From Tanypteryx hageni (lineage: Eukaryota > Arthropoda > Insecta > Odonata > Petaluridae): a stretch of 64,000 nucleotides of DNA. A program made the translations under genes and the position numbers. Positions 23,105 to 34,761 of this stretch are shown piece after piece; position 1 is the first letter of the stretch, and the number at the start of each line of letters is the position of its first letter. The DNA lies in contig CM054113.1 of assembly GCA_028673005.1 (NCBI GenBank), forward strand, positions 205,645,504-205,709,503, written 5' to 3'. A model generated the notes under the pieces. The model was not told the DNA's origin. It saw only the letters and a program-made list of their open reading frames with translations, and ran no database searches.

Positions 23105-23360
23105 AACCATATCCAAATTCCCCTTGTTTTGTTTGTTTTTTAGGATATGGAACATAAATCAATAAATCGTCTTTATAAATTACAAGAGTGATGTTTGAGG
23201 TGGTTGAAATATAATATTTCATTAAATATCATAAAAGTTATTTTGTTATATAAGAAAACCTTGGTCATAAAATGCAAGTAAGGGGTGAGAGGTACACGAC
23301 AATGTTGAAAATTAACAAGGGGTACATTACTGAAAAAGGTTGAGAACCGCTGATCAAAAA

Positions 23361-24489
23361 CATGCGTATGCGTCAGAACGTCGAAGTGAAATTTTTCTCT
23401 CGAATGCAGAACTTTCAATATATACTCCCCATATGAGGAAGTGAAAATGGTTAACAAATCACAGAAATTGTAAACGTTACACGCATTACCCAGATAAACA
23501 GCTGAAATTAGAAGTGTGCAATTATAACATTAACATCACAATAGGCTTCCTTGCGAAAAACTAGGAGAAAACCGACGTCATCCGCGTTCGATATACTCAC
23601 TGTGCGGGCATAAGAAGTGCCGCTTAAAGCTCCTTCCATCTCCCTCGACCAAAAATGCGCGGAAAGTACTCCTGGCAAACGCGAGGACTGAGCCGTCCCA
23701 CCCGAGCCGAATTAAACCGGCGACTAATTCACGGAACGAGCCACGTTAATGATGTACGCTCTTTAAGGGGGAGGGAAAAAACAAAGCGGAAAAACTTGCT
23801 GCGCAGAGATATTTTGTGACGCACGACTCGCTAATGAATGGTTGCCGAAATCCAATTTCCGGACTTGGGTGTTTTTCCGAGCGAAAACTGATGAAAGCGA
23901 AATTCCAAAATAGTCGCCAAAAACCTCGGTAATACGATATAGTTCCGAACTCGAGGCGGAAGCGAGTTTTTAGTCGGATTTTTTTAATGCTTGTTTCCAT
24001 CGTGCCTCCAATTCGAATTTCTTGTAATTACAGGAGAAAAACAGGAAAAATTGGCGTGAGATTCGATGGAAAAAATTAAAAACCCCGCAATAAATAGGGA
24101 AAAAACATAGATAAGAAGAACGCCGATCACTTTTCTCCTATCTAAGTTATTATACATAAAACTCGCGGCCAGCATGAAGCCCGCATGGTGCATTTATGCG
24201 ACCCGCGAAGTAATTCACCTTATACTACACGGCCCAAACTCAAAAGTATTTCTTGTAAAATATTTCACGCAAATATTTGTAAATAATCTCAGAAGTTTAA
24301 TCAGCACTATTTAATATTCGCGGTCCACTCCCCATGCCCAGTTGGGTTTCAGAAGAATGTTTGTCTCACTTCCAGGGTGCTTCTTGCGTAACCGAAGGAC
24401 CTACGTAACCGTCGACGCCGAATCAACTAGCATTTTTGTTATGACTGGGTTTAAGATCGTGTTATAGGGCGACTTCACTCCTTGTAGAA
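23361..24489. other. Unique, CpG-containing spacer
   Basis: The stretch 23560-24200 is more GC-balanced and contains more CpG than its surroundings. No exon, RNA gene or repeat was identified. It could be regulatory, but nothing in the sequence proves it. Confidence 0.35.
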
Positions 24490-24811
24490 CAGGGGTGGGC
24501 AAACCTTTTTACGTGGCGGGCCGCTTTAACAATTGCAGCTTCTTAGGTGGGCTGCATAAACAGATGAAAATGCTTCGTCGGGCCACGTTAGGGTTCACAT
24601 CGTAAGTAATGTGAGGTAATGCGAGGGATCCTGTTAGTGAAAATCAATAATACATAATATGTTATCCTCATAACATCACTGGAAAAGGTTTTCCGGCATT
24701 AATTTAAACTACAATTATGAAATTATCTCTATTTTATGTTACGGTTCGCTTTCATAATGGCATCGCGGGCCACATAAAATGCCCTCGCGGGCCGCAGCTT
24801 GCCCACCCCTG
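24490..24811. mobile_element. hAT MITE (322 bp)
   Basis: The left end CAGGGGTGGGCAAACC and the right end, whose complement reads CAGGGGTGGGCAAGC, are inverted repeats. Subterminal 'gcgggcc(gc/ac)' motifs are present. The flanks TTGTAGAA (24482-24489) and CTGTAGAA (24812-24819) match at 7 of 8 bases as an 8-bp target duplication. There is no coding content. Confidence 0.85.
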
Positions 24812-24819
24812 CTGTAGAA

Positions 24820-25310
24820 GGAGAGAGTGAATCTACAAAGAATACGAAAACCTGTGAGGACTGGGAAGTATGAAATGAGGCCCGGGGATTTGGCGGAGAG
24901 CCACCATACGGCCCGCACACCTATGTGAGTTTGATACCCATATCCTATCTGAATACAAATACCAAATACAAAATATTGTGCGTTCTTTATAACGGATTGT
25001 ATGATAAAACTATTAAATAATGAGCCTAAATGTAAATTGTTTTTAAAATATAGGTTATCAATATAAAAATTATCACTATATATATAAATAATTATAGTTA
25101 TATATATGTATATACATAATGGATAAAACCTCAGAAATTATTTATAATTGGGATATCTGTAAATTATGTTATTATTATCGTCTTACTAGATAATCAAACA
25201 TTTTATACACTATATCATCTGTATATTTAAAATTCAATGTTTGTTCTTTTCCCCTTTTGCATGCATAATATTTTATCTATAGTAAAACTATAATAATATG
25301 ACAAAATTGT

Positions 25311-25311
<1 letters not shown>
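24820..25311. other. Unassigned AT-rich spacer
   Basis: AT-rich DNA with scattered short TATA runs that leads into the (TA)n array holding PLE1. The last codons of the PLE1 open frame (25227-25311) extend into it by read-through. Confidence 0.4.
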
Positions 25312-25351
<40 letters not shown>

Positions 25352-28300
25352 CTAAAGGAAAAGAAAAGGTAGTGAGGAGGGTGGCAACAAGGTGTTGAGG
25401 GAAGCCCAGCGGACACTCACCAAGTTGAGGACCAAGCTGGCAGGCTGCTGGGGGCGTCGAAGAGACACGTAAAACACACGAACACAAAAACACACGCAAG
25501 CTTATCGGGCCTAAGCCCTTCTTCAGCGAAAGAGTAACGTAAAGTGACACACTGGGCGGGGAATGACAGGGTGATGTGGGAAGGTTGATGATTGGAGGAG
25601 GTGGGGAGTAGGAGGGGTGGATAGCCAATAAAGAGGGAGTGTGATGAGGTAGAGTCCGAATAGTTACAAAGTAACAAGGAAACATTGTAAGGGGGCTAAT
25701 AGGGTTAGCGGAGGTTGAGGCCAGGCGGGGTAAAGCGCGAATAATCCTAACATTGTAGCAACTATTGAAGGGGACATTGTGGGTATTAGCATGTAATGCA
25801 ACTGGGAGGGGGCGTCTGAGAGAAACGCTATTTCGGTGACCGTTCATTCGGATGTTTAACGGATTGCTGGTGAGGCCTACGTAAAACGCGGGATAAAGGG
25901 TGCAGGTAAGGAGGTAAATGACGTTACGGGTGGTGCAGTTGCTTCTGGAGGTGATGGGGTAGGTGATGTTGGTGGAGGGACGCGAGAAAGAAGATGATGG
26001 TAGGTGGATAGGGCAAGTGAGGCAGCGAGGTTTTCCGCAGGGGTGGGAACCTATTGCAAGAAGCGTGGTAGAAGTGGGAAGTTCCTTCCTCCACAAGATA
26101 TTTCCCAAATTTGGGGGCCTGCGGAAGGAGAGGAGCGGAGGATTGGCAAAAAGGTTGATAAAGAGGGACTGATGGGAGGAAGAGGTAAGAATTGGGTGGG
26201 CAGCATGAAGGATTGTTTTGAGAGCTTCGTGGATACCAGGATGGAAAAGTGTCGTAAGAGTGAGTGGAGGGGTAGATGCAGGAATAGTGGGTGTGTGAGG
26301 ATGAGATCCAATGTGGGTAGGCGTCATCGCCCTATGGATCTGTTCGCGGACCAAGACTGGAGGGTAACCACGTTTGAGAAGAGCATCCTCGAGGACAGAG
26401 TAATACTCTAGAAGGGATGCTCTATCGGAACAAAGCCTCCATCCTCGACGAGCAAGGGCATAGGGGATAGAGGTTTTGGTATGAAGGGGATGGCAGCTAT
26501 CAAAGTGGAGGTATTGGAGGCTGTTGGTGGGTTTGATGTGAACACAGGTGCGGATTTGGCTGTCTTGAAGGTAAAGATCGACATCCAGAAATGTGATGTG
26601 GGAGGTAGAGGATTGGTGGGTGAAGGACAGTGAAGGATGGGAGGAGAGACGCGAGAGAAAGGAAAGGAGAGAGTCAGGTCCATGCGTCCAAATGAGGAAG
26701 ACATCGTCGATGTATCTCAGCCACAAAAGTGGTCTGAGTGGAACGTTGAGGAAGAGTCTTTCCCATTCTCCAAGGTAGCAATTGGCGTATGAAGGCGCCA
26801 TTCGGGTGCCCATCGCAGTGCCTCTAATTTGAAGGTAGTGACGACCATCGAAAGTGAAGTTGTTCAATTTGAGCACCATTGCTGCCAAGTCTAATAAGAA
26901 ATGGGAGGAATGTCTTGCGTCGGGTGGTCTTGAGTCCAGGAGTTTACTAAGGGCAGAGAGTCCATCATCGTGGGGGATGTTTGTGTAGAGGGAACAGACA
27001 TCGATAGTGGCCAAAATGGTATTGGGTGGGAGAGGAAAGGGGAGGTGTTTGAGACGTTTGAGAAAGTGGTTAGTGTCTTGGATGAAGGAAGGGAATTGAC
27101 GAATGAGAGGTTGTAGGTGGGAGTCAACGAAGGCGGAGATGCGTTCTGTAGGGGAATTAAAGCTGGCAACAATGGGGCCGGGGATGTTGGGTTTATGGAT
27201 TTTAGGGAGAAGGTAGAATGTGGGTGTGCGGGGTTTGTTGGGGATCATTAGAGCAATGGCGGAATCGGAAAGGCCTTCCTGTTTGCCTGAGGAATGAAGA
27301 TAGGACGAAATTTGGTAGGAGTGGTGGTCTGTGGGGTTGGAAGTAAGGTGATGGTAAGAGGTTTCGTCAGAAAGTTGGCGCTCGGCTTCCTCGTTATATT
27401 TGGCGCGATCCATCACAACCGTGGTGGTGCCCTTGTCGGCAGGGAGGATGATGATATGGTCAAGATGTTTGAGTGTGGAAATGGCATGCCTTTCACGTCT
27501 GGTAAGATTATCTGTATGGTCGATAAGATCGGAAAAGTTAGGTTGGGAGATTCTGGAAAGGATATAATTGAGGTATTGTTCGACCGGGTGTAGGGAAGGA
27601 AGGGTGGGTGGAATGTATTGGGAAGGAGGTTTGAAGATGGAAAAGGTAGGTGGGAGGCCGGGAGGGAGTTTTGGGTTGGCAGAGGTGAGAGAGTCTTCTT
27701 TGGGAGGGTTATTTTTTAGACGTAGTGTGCGGGCAAAGGACTGGACGTCGGTAAGGAGGCGAAAATGATCAAATTTGGTGGTGGGACAAAAGGAAAGGCC
27801 GCGTGAGAGGAGTTCATTCTCGGCAGGGGTAAGTACGTGGGAGGAAAGGTTCAAGACTTCATCTGGTTGGCAAGATGAAGAGGTGGTGGCAGGAGTGTGC
27901 GAAAAATATGAGCGCTTCAAAGGTTTGCGGGTTAGGAAAGTGTGGGTCTTTTTCAGGATATGAAGTGATGGTGGCGTTGGGAATCCCAGGAGGTCCGCAA
28001 GACAGAGAGTTTGACCGATGAGTGGCGGGGAAGGAGGTGGTTTGTTGACCTCGCCAGCTGTTATGAACGGAAGGGGAAGACCAAGTTTGAGGTGCCGGAT
28101 GCAAAGCAGAGAGAGTTTACGGAGAAGTCTGTTGCGATGTGCGGTGATATCATTAGCCGCTTGAAGGAAAGCGGCACGAAGGTCGGATATGGATTGCGAA
28201 GAATGACGAAGATAAAGAACGAGAGATTTACAATTAGCGAAGTGGGAGTTAGAGAGGGTGGTATAATGGTGTATGGTGGAACGGATAATGTGGATAGAGG

Positions 28301-28478
28301 CGAGGTGATACGTGAGGGCTAGGGAAGCGCGGATAGGGGGAGGAAGACCTGAAAGAGGAATTCTGATGGTGAGGCATTTGGGGGTGAGTCCAAGTGCAAG
28401 GCAGGAGTTGAGGAATTCAATCTGGCAGTTGAGGGTAATGTGTCTACGGAGATGATAACGGAGACGGGTCAGTTCCAT
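25227..28478 (-). CDS. Penelope-like element protein (reverse transcriptase + GIY-YIG), intact
   Basis: A 1,083-codon uninterrupted frame. The start at 28478 sits in an ideal animal context (CCACCATGG). An N-terminal region of about 300 residues precedes the reverse transcriptase, with PADKG (346-350), YLLPKIHKP (422-430), TIDVCSLYTNIPHDDG (491-506), RGTAMGTRMAPSYAN (552-566) and the catalytic box RYIDD (588-592). A linker carries the Cys cluster CGKPRCLTCP (814-823). The GIY-YIG nuclease follows: VIYLLTC (853-859), FYVGLT (865-870), and R877, N879 and H881 of the helix. Such proteins copy RNA at a nick made by the GIY-YIG domain. From about residue 950 the frame runs through the pLTR, then the (TA)n repeat (IYIYIY near 1045-1055) and about 85 bp of flanking DNA before a stop. 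The true C-terminus is therefore uncertain; the body of the protein is intact. Confidence 0.95.
25312..25346. repeat. (TA)n microsatellite, 3' border of PLE1
   Basis: About 35 bp of TA directly abut the pLTR end. Together with the array at 28787-28854 it suggests that the element integrated inside a TA repeat. Confidence 0.9.
25498..25528 (-). ncRNA. Hammerhead-like motif with altered core (3' pLTR of PLE1)
   Basis: The minus strand reads CGCTGAAGA, then a GGGC/GCCC hairpin with loop TTAG, then GATAAGCTTGCG. CUGANGA and helix II are as in a hammerhead, but the strictly conserved GAA is GAU. If the palindrome AAGCTT is stem III, the cleavage-site base is G, which is not normally allowed. Identical blocks lie at 28717-28747 and 22078-22108. 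I expect no or weak self-cleavage. Confidence 0.5.
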
Positions 28479-28565
28479 GGTGGATGAGAAAGATAAGAGG
28501 AAAAGACGACAGGAAAGAAACGTTAAGATATAGACAAAAAAGGAGAAAAAAGGACGGTATAAATA

Positions 28566-28782
28566 TTAACTAAAGGAAAAGAAAAGGTAGTGAGGAGGGT
28601 GGCAACAAGGTGTTGAGGGAAGCCCAGCGGACACTCACCAAGTTGAGGACCAAGCTGGCAGGCTGCTGGGGGCGTCGAAGAGACACGTAAAACACACGAA
28701 CACAAAAACACACGCAAGCTTATCGGGCCTAAGCCCTTCTTCAGCGAAAGAGTAACGTAAAGTGACACACTGGGCGGGGAAT

Positions 28783-28786
<4 letters not shown>
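28566..28786 (-). repeat. 5' pLTR of PLE1
   Basis: This 221-bp copy of the pLTR lies in the same orientation as the 3' copy and looks identical to it by eye. It contains the same hammerhead-like block (28717-28747) and ends directly at (TA)n. Confidence 0.9.

Positions 28787-28854
<68 letters not shown>
28787..28854. repeat. (TA)n microsatellite between PLE1 and a hAT element
   Basis: About 68 bp of TA form the upstream border of PLE1 and also the left flank of the hAT-like element that begins at 28855. Confidence 0.9.
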
Positions 28855-28857
<3 letters not shown>

Positions 28858-30017
28858 CGCTGTAACTAGCTATTTTAGTACCCGGGGCAAACTACCAAAT
28901 ATGAGCCCCCTCCATAAAAAATTCTCTAATATCTATATTTTTAGTCTACTTTGGAAATAGACTTGTAGTTTTGTCGTTGTGTCCATCTGCCCGTTTGTCT
29001 GTCTGTCTGTCTCTGTCCGCCCCCCTATTCACTTTTGCACCAATAGAACGATTTTCATGACACTTGGTGGAAATCTCCTGCTGCTGGGAACGACCTCCCG
29101 AGGATAATTTTTGTTGCGAATATTGAAAGTCCCGGGTTCGATTACAGGAACTATCCTTCCCATTTGATTTACATGGAAAATCTGAAAACCATTGTGCAGG
29201 GTAATTTTCTCTTGCGCATTAAAATATCTTAGAATTGTAATATTGGGGCGGGATTTATATTATTCTCTGAGGTAGTTAATGGAGATTCTTAATTCTAGAA
29301 TTATGCATATCGATTGTATTTCATCCAATTTTGCGTAAATACTGGCGTTTTTGCAGTTTTTATCAGTCATTATGAGCGTTTCCATAGCAACGACTATTGT
29401 TGGTCTCGATTCGTTATATTATAATACATACGCGAGTTATTTTTGCCGTGCAAATACGCGTGATCAATTAAATATTCTGTTCGAATGTGTTTGTAATATT
29501 TGATAACGCTAAATTATGAAATTTAGGAACACAAAGATCAATATCCGCGATGATTTTAAACCTATTAAAGCCAATGTGTGTAAGTATTAAATAAATGATT
29601 AAATGGAAAGGAGGCATCACAAGTTCCGTTTGGATCATCTTGTTTACTATATGGATTTAGGGTGAACAATTAATAAATATAAATAAACTATAAATGATAT
29701 AATTTCCCACTATAAATGTGCATAATTTAAATACATAATTATAAATATAATTACATACATAATTACACACATACATAATTTAAATACAGAAAGTATAAAT
29801 ACTTTAATATTAAAGAGCTATTCTATGTGTTTTTAACGCAGCAAACTCATCAATAGCATCATCGAAATTTATAGTTTCTGCTATGTGTAATGTCTGGAAC
29901 AAGTATAGTAGTGAAATCTCCCCTGTCCTTGTGCCATGCACAACTTGTCTTTAACAATGTCTGCGCCCCTTCTTTAGTTACGCCCGAGCCAGATGCCCCG
30001 CCCTAGTTATGGTGCTG
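28855..30017. mobile_element. Non-autonomous hAT-like element (~1.16 kb)
   Basis: The left end CAGCGCTGTAACTAGC and the right end (complement CAGCACCATAACTAGG) are imperfect inverted repeats of a type found in hAT/Charlie-like elements. The flanking 8-mers TATATATA and TATACACG differ only by transitions. Inside, 28970-29060 holds a reversed LINE-tail-like segment (GTTTGTCTGTCTGTCTGTCT), and a B-box-like GGGTTCGATTAC lies near 29138. There is no transposase. Confidence 0.6.
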
Positions 30018-31772
<1,755 letters not shown>

Positions 31773-31949
31773 ATTATAATTAGGGTTGGTATGATTCGAT
31801 TTAAATCGATAAATATCGAATTCGTAAAAATTTCAAAATCGACGAAAATGAATTGTGTAGATTTTTCACAATTGATAGTAGCTCAATAACTTTGGCCAAG
31901 ACTAACAAAGGTGAAATACTCCTTTAGCCAAAACAACTAGAGGGCTATA

Positions 31950-31990
31950 AAACCCAATGCATTTCGCCCACAAGGTGGGCACCGTCAGGG
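31950..31990 (-). ncRNA. Hammerhead ribozyme motif, left pLTR of PLE2 (one core change)
   Basis: The minus strand reads CTGACGG (31988-31982), then the helix II pair GCCCAC/GTGGGC with loop CTT, then GAAA and palindromic TGCAT followed by T. It is in the sense orientation of the element's 3' end. The last core base (A9) is G here, which should abolish activity. Everything else matches the plus-strand copy at 33519. Confidence 0.65.
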
Positions 31991-32047
31991 GGGAAACCTG
32001 TTTCAACAGTGACTGGGAGCCAACTGCCAGGTTTGAAACGGAAAGTG

Positions 32048-33473
32048 TTAAGAAGACGACCGAGAAACAAGTGAAGCGCGGAAAGATTTTTCGGCGTGTG
32101 TGTCGTTTAAATCTGTCAGTTTGTATAGGGTCTTGTTGAAATCTGTGTCCGTGTTCATAAGTGTATCGCGGTTTTTGTAAATGTGAAGGTTTTCTAACGA
32201 GTTTAGTGAGTTATGGGCTGAAGTTATCAATGTTAAATCGTTTACGTGTATACTATGACCTGTTTCAAAGATGTGGTTGGCAACGCTTGATTTTTCAAAA
32301 CGATTATATTTATAGTGAGCCATGTGTTCCTTGAAGCGTGTTATTAGTTTCCTTCTTGTTTGTCCTATGTTCTTTTTGTCGCAGTGTGAGCATTGTATAT
32401 TATAAATACCGGACTTGTTCAAAGATTCTGTTGTGTTTTTTGTACTGCCCAGTAAATTTTTCAAATTATAAGGATTTGTATATGTTATGGTATAATTCTT
32501 ATGTTTAAAAATTTTGTTCAAGCCTCTGTTTAATGGTGGAAAATAAGGCAATTTTACGTATTTGTCCTCTTTTTTGTGTCTAATTTGAGGGAAGTGGCAT
32601 TGGACAAGGTTTTATTAAAGTTATGTTTTCTCACTAATTTATTAATTAAATTATTATCGTATCCAAGTTTAGCGGCAATTTGTTTTATGTGTTTGAGTTC
32701 CTTTACATATCTGATTTTATTGAGGGGGATGTTACATAATCTGTGTGTTAAAAATTGAAACACAGCTATTTTTTGGTTCATAGGGTGAAAGGAGTTGTTA
32801 GGAATGAAGTTATCAGTATGTGTAGGTTTTCTAAAAATGTCAAACTCGATGTGTTGTCTATTATTTATGGTAAGCAAGTCCAAAAATGGGAAGGTGCTGT
32901 TTTCTCGAAGTTCATAAGAAAACTTAATTGAAGGATATATGTTAACTGATTAACAAATTCATCTACATTTTGTTTCTTTAAATCAAAGATTGTGAATATG
33001 TCATCCACGTACCTCAACCATATATCTGGAAAGTAATGAAATTTTTCTTTGCAATCGTTTTCAAAAGAGGACATGAAAATGTTGGCTAGAAAAGGAGATA
33101 GGGGGTTTCCCATAGAAGTGCCTTGTGTTTGTTTGTAAATTTCATTTTTTAATAGAAAAACGTTCTGTGACATGCATAAATTAGTAAGTTGTAAATATTC
33201 GAGGACAATTTCATCTGAAAAATTTTGTTTTAGTAACAATGATTTTAAAATTTAGGATGTTTCTTCTAGAGGTACACTTGGGAAGAGGCTTTTAACGTCA
33301 AAGGAGACCAAAATCTCAGACTCTTTTAATATTATGTTTTTTAGTTTACTTATCACGTCATAGGTATTTTTAACAGAGTGTTTGTCGGGAAAGGACATCT
33401 GTTTAAATTCACTATTAAGCCATTTGGCCAAGTTATAGGTTGGGCTATTTATTCCTGATGCAATTGGTCTCAT
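32048..33473 (-). pseudogene. PLE2 reverse transcriptase + GIY-YIG polyprotein remnant
   Basis: The order of motifs is that of a Penelope/Poseidon-type protein: RPIASGINSPTYNLAKW, motif A LVSFDVKSLFPSVP, QGTSMGNPLSPFLANIF, catalytic box RYVDDIF, then IEFDIFRKPTHTDNF. The GIY-YIG nuclease follows: SGIYNIQCSHCDKKNIGQT with the helix RRKLITRFKEH. Three lesions are visible: a stop TAA at 33252-33254 in frame with what follows, a frameshift near 32945, and a frameshift in the A-run near 32571-32576. The N-terminal third, including the first reverse-transcriptase motifs, is absent. The gene ends about 35 bp before the left terminal repeat. Confidence 0.85.
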
Positions 33474-33506
33474 GGCTTTGTCATCTTTATGTATTCACTG
33501 TTGAAA

Positions 33507-33575
33507 CAGGTTTTCCCCCTGACGATGCCCACCTTGTGGGCGAAATGCATTGGGTTTTGTAGCCCTCTAGTTGTT
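33507..33575 (+). ncRNA. Hammerhead ribozyme, right pLTR of PLE2 (intact core)
   Basis: The core CTGACGA is at 33519-33525. Helix II is GCCCAC (33527-33532) paired with GTGGGC (33536-33541), loop CTT. GAA is at 33542-33544, the self-complementary stem III ATGCAT at 33545-33550, and the cleavage-site base T at 33551. Stem I begins with CCC (33516-33518) paired to GGG (33552-33554). One extra base (T33526) lies between A9 and helix II, as in the other copies here. Hammerheads are known in Penelope-like pLTRs; the secondary structure is my own fold by eye. Confidence 0.75.
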
Positions 33576-34761
33576 TTGGCTAAAGAAGTATTTCACCTTT
33601 GTTAGATTTTTCACCACTAATTTTCTATGAATTTACTCGTCAGGATTTTTAAATTTGCTTTATCACCTTAAAATTTAATATATTTTAGCGCCAAACGTCC
33701 TAAACAAAAGAGAAAATTGGCATTTATCATACAAGACAGCCACACTCCATTCGGTATTCCATACCCTTTCTAAGATCCCTAATTTTTTAAGGATTCATAC
33801 TGAGCTGACGCGGATACGGGACAAAACAATATGATCTGTTTATTAAACTCTGTTAATCACTACGCACCTTTAGTCACTTACACGGTATGATCAGCCTCCA
33901 TACTCAGTTTACTCAAAAGTCTTATGACTTCTGCTGACAACCTCCAAGATGCGAAAAGAAAGATTTTCCCAATCTGAATTAATATTGATCGCCAAATATC
34001 CCCATAGCAGGTCTCGAAAGTATAACTAAATCCTACTTCCCGCTTGAAAGAATTCACTCGCCCATAACTCATTTTGTGGCTAGTTAGGTTAAAAATTTAC
34101 AGCTGCGAATATATTTCTGGAGCCCAGCCCTATAGTATTTTCAAAAACAGTCATAAAATTTATATTTTTGGTAGCCATATCCACAATTGATTCTCCAAGT
34201 GAGAGAGTCCCATTCTTATTTTTCATTCACTGCTGTAGCATCGTTCAATGTTCGTGCTCTGGGCTTTTTTGTACACTCATCATCGATTGTCACTCAACAA
34301 GATAAGATTTTTACTTCAAAATATTCGTACATTTATTTGGTTGCGCATTATATTAATGTAACATTAATTTTGTTATTGAATGGTTACGATTTCCTGAATA
34401 AGAATCGCGATTTAACGAGTAAAATGTACTTGTGATTTATTCCAAAAAATTAGCTATTCCAGGTTGGTGGGAGAAGCCAACAACAACACATTCACCAAAG
34501 TTGCGAGAGCAATACAAAATCCGGCATGCGAGAAGTCTTATTTTAATATATAAAGTTACCGTAAAATTTAATCGGAAAAATAAACAATATATTAATGATC
34601 GCTTTTTAAGAAATATAAACGTCGAAAACAAACAAGCCTAATAAAATGTATTAAAATAAACGTCAATATTTGTCACCGATTTTTAGGAAAAATAAGCGTC
34701 GATTTTAATAGTCGAATTTTAAGAAAATTAAACGTCGAAAACTACCAAGCCTAATTATAAT

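Larger units (their letters stand above)
8907..23352 (+). mobile_element. hAT transposon split by nested insertions
   Basis: The left end CAGCGGTTCTCAAC (8907) and the right end, whose complement is CAGCGGTTCTCAACCTTTTT (ending 23352), are typical hAT inverted repeats; both ends also carry GTACCCC nearby. The flanking 8-mers are ATCTAAAA (8899-8906) and ATCAAAAA (23353-23360), a 7/8 match to an 8-bp target duplication. The transposase is in the plus orientation in two parts (9711-10556 and 22340-23104) that together follow the normal order of a SCAND3/ZBED5-like hAT transposase. About 11.8 kb of other repeats sit between them. The C-terminal dimerisation region is missing. Confidence 0.75.
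25347..28786 (-). mobile_element. Full-length Penelope-like retroelement PLE1
   Basis: About 3.44 kb, with direct pLTR copies at the upstream side (28566-28786) and at the 3' end (25347-25680) around one intact ORF. Over the shared 220 bp the two pLTRs look identical by eye. The 5' copy ends at GGGAATGACA, where (TA)n starts; the 3' copy continues into the coding region. Between the 5' pLTR and the start codon lie about 87 bp. Identical repeats and an unbroken frame indicate recent insertion and possible activity. Confidence 0.9.
31870..33602 (-). mobile_element. 5'-truncated Penelope element PLE2 with inverted terminal repeats
   Basis: The element is bounded by a perfect 12-bp duplication, TAGATTTTTCAC (31858-31869 and 33603-33614). 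The left terminal repeat (about 31902-32012) and right terminal repeat (about 33495-33605) are inverted copies of about 111 bp. They share CAATGCATTTCGCCCACAAG and its complement. Coding is on the minus strand and starts inside the reverse transcriptase, so the 5' part of the gene is missing. Each terminal repeat contains a hammerhead core. Confidence 0.85.
31781..34753. mobile_element. Ac-like hAT element containing Penelope PLE2
   Basis: The left end TAGGGTTGGTATG and the right end (complement TAGGCTTGGTAG) are inverted. ATTATAAT flanks both sides exactly (31773-31780 and 34754-34761), a perfect 8-bp target duplication. The interior outside PLE2 is AT-rich with 'aatcgacg/cgtcgattt' subterminal motifs near both ends and no transposase. 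PLE2 (31870-33602) is nested near the left end. Confidence 0.75.

Noticed and set aside
23860..23900. Hammerhead core CTGATGAAAGCGAAA near 23890
   Set aside because: There is no room for helix II between CTGATGA and GAAA, and no pLTR context.
25963..28322. Plus-strand ORFs of 60-135 codons opposite PLE1
   Set aside because: They are antisense shadows of the intact Penelope gene, with no recognisable motif.
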